From contig JAUQYA010000109.1 of NCBI GenBank assembly GCA_030837785.1, positions 1-40,221 on the forward strand: a DNA stretch of 40,221 bases. The letters run 5' to 3'. Both the position numbers and the translations under genes were made by a program. The notes below the pieces were generated by a model that saw nothing but the letters and a program-made list of their open reading frames with translations, was not told where the DNA came from and ran no database searches. Each line of letters starts with the position of its first letter. Position 1 is the first letter of the stretch. This DNA is from Albidovulum sp. (GTDB taxonomy: Bacteria > Pseudomonadota > Alphaproteobacteria > Rhodobacterales > Rhodobacteraceae). Positions 40,215 to 40,221 of the stretch are shown piece after piece.

Positions 40215-40221
40215 GGAACAC

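Overview
The window is GC-rich chromosomal DNA (roughly 70% G+C) from an alphaproteobacterium, most likely order Rhodobacterales. The clues are a FYDLN-acid (TIGR02300-type) zinc-ribbon protein beside tRNA-Ala(GGC), an aerobic HemF, a rhizobial-type inositol cluster, and polyamine-type ABC transporters with LysR control. The first gene is cut by the left edge. No rRNA, CRISPR array or intact insertion sequence is visible.

Layout. (1) 1-3921: the 3' end of an SDR gene; three tandem paralogous small lipoproteins on the minus strand; then hemF, a chorismate mutase and a D-2-hydroxyacid dehydrogenase. (2) 3925-7437: a histidine kinase/response regulator pair divergent from an HtrA/Deg periplasmic protease, an arrangement recalling Cpx-DegP. 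(3) 7595-11870: a sugar/inositol-derivative block with one IolE/MocC-like TIM-barrel protein and three Gfo/Idh/MocA dehydrogenases, on two strands. (4) 11961-14078: two LacI-family regulators. (5) 14327-25806: an inositol super-operon encoding an ABC importer (binding protein, permease, single-domain ATPase) and then iolH-like, iolG, iolI-like, iolC (fused to the aldolase-like DUF2090 domain), iolD, iolE, a two-helix membrane protein and iolB. It lacks iolA and an RpiR-type iolR. (6) 25819-37571: a second catabolic module around a LysR gene. The minus strand carries an M20 amidohydrolase, an amidinohydrolase-superfamily enzyme, an FMN L-2-hydroxyacid oxidase and an FAD D-2-hydroxyacid dehydrogenase. 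The plus strand carries a PotABCD-type importer and a ThDP 2-oxoacid decarboxylase. (7) 37608-39600: gene debris next to tRNA-Ala, consisting of a truncated and internally deleted TMAO/DMSO-reductase gene, a probable alanine-racemase scrap, small phage-like ORFs and a lower-GC GIY-YIG-like gene, with a 36-bp near-palindrome at the torA breakpoint. (8) 39620-40214: tRNA-Ala and the FYDLN gene.

How it works together. Inositol is imported by the ABC system, oxidised by IolG, dehydrated by IolE, ring-opened by IolD, isomerised by IolB, and phosphorylated and cleaved by the IolC fusion. The sequence shows two families of perfect or near-perfect palindromes that match the two LacI genes. TGATG-N6-CATCA occurs at 7509, 11937 and 14080. 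TTCCATCA-N4-TGATGGAA occurs at 13022 and 14110. Both families precede the transporter, so the accessory dehydrogenase block, both regulators and the importer appear wired into one circuit.

The best candidate for an undescribed system is the LysR module of region 6. Its gene content (amidase, amidinohydrolase, L- and D-2-hydroxyacid oxidases, 2-oxoacid decarboxylase, cationic-solute importer) fits catabolism of a guanidino 2-hydroxy or 2-oxo acid, but the substrate is inferred. A motif shared by the two LysR-linked promoters supports treating it as one regulon.
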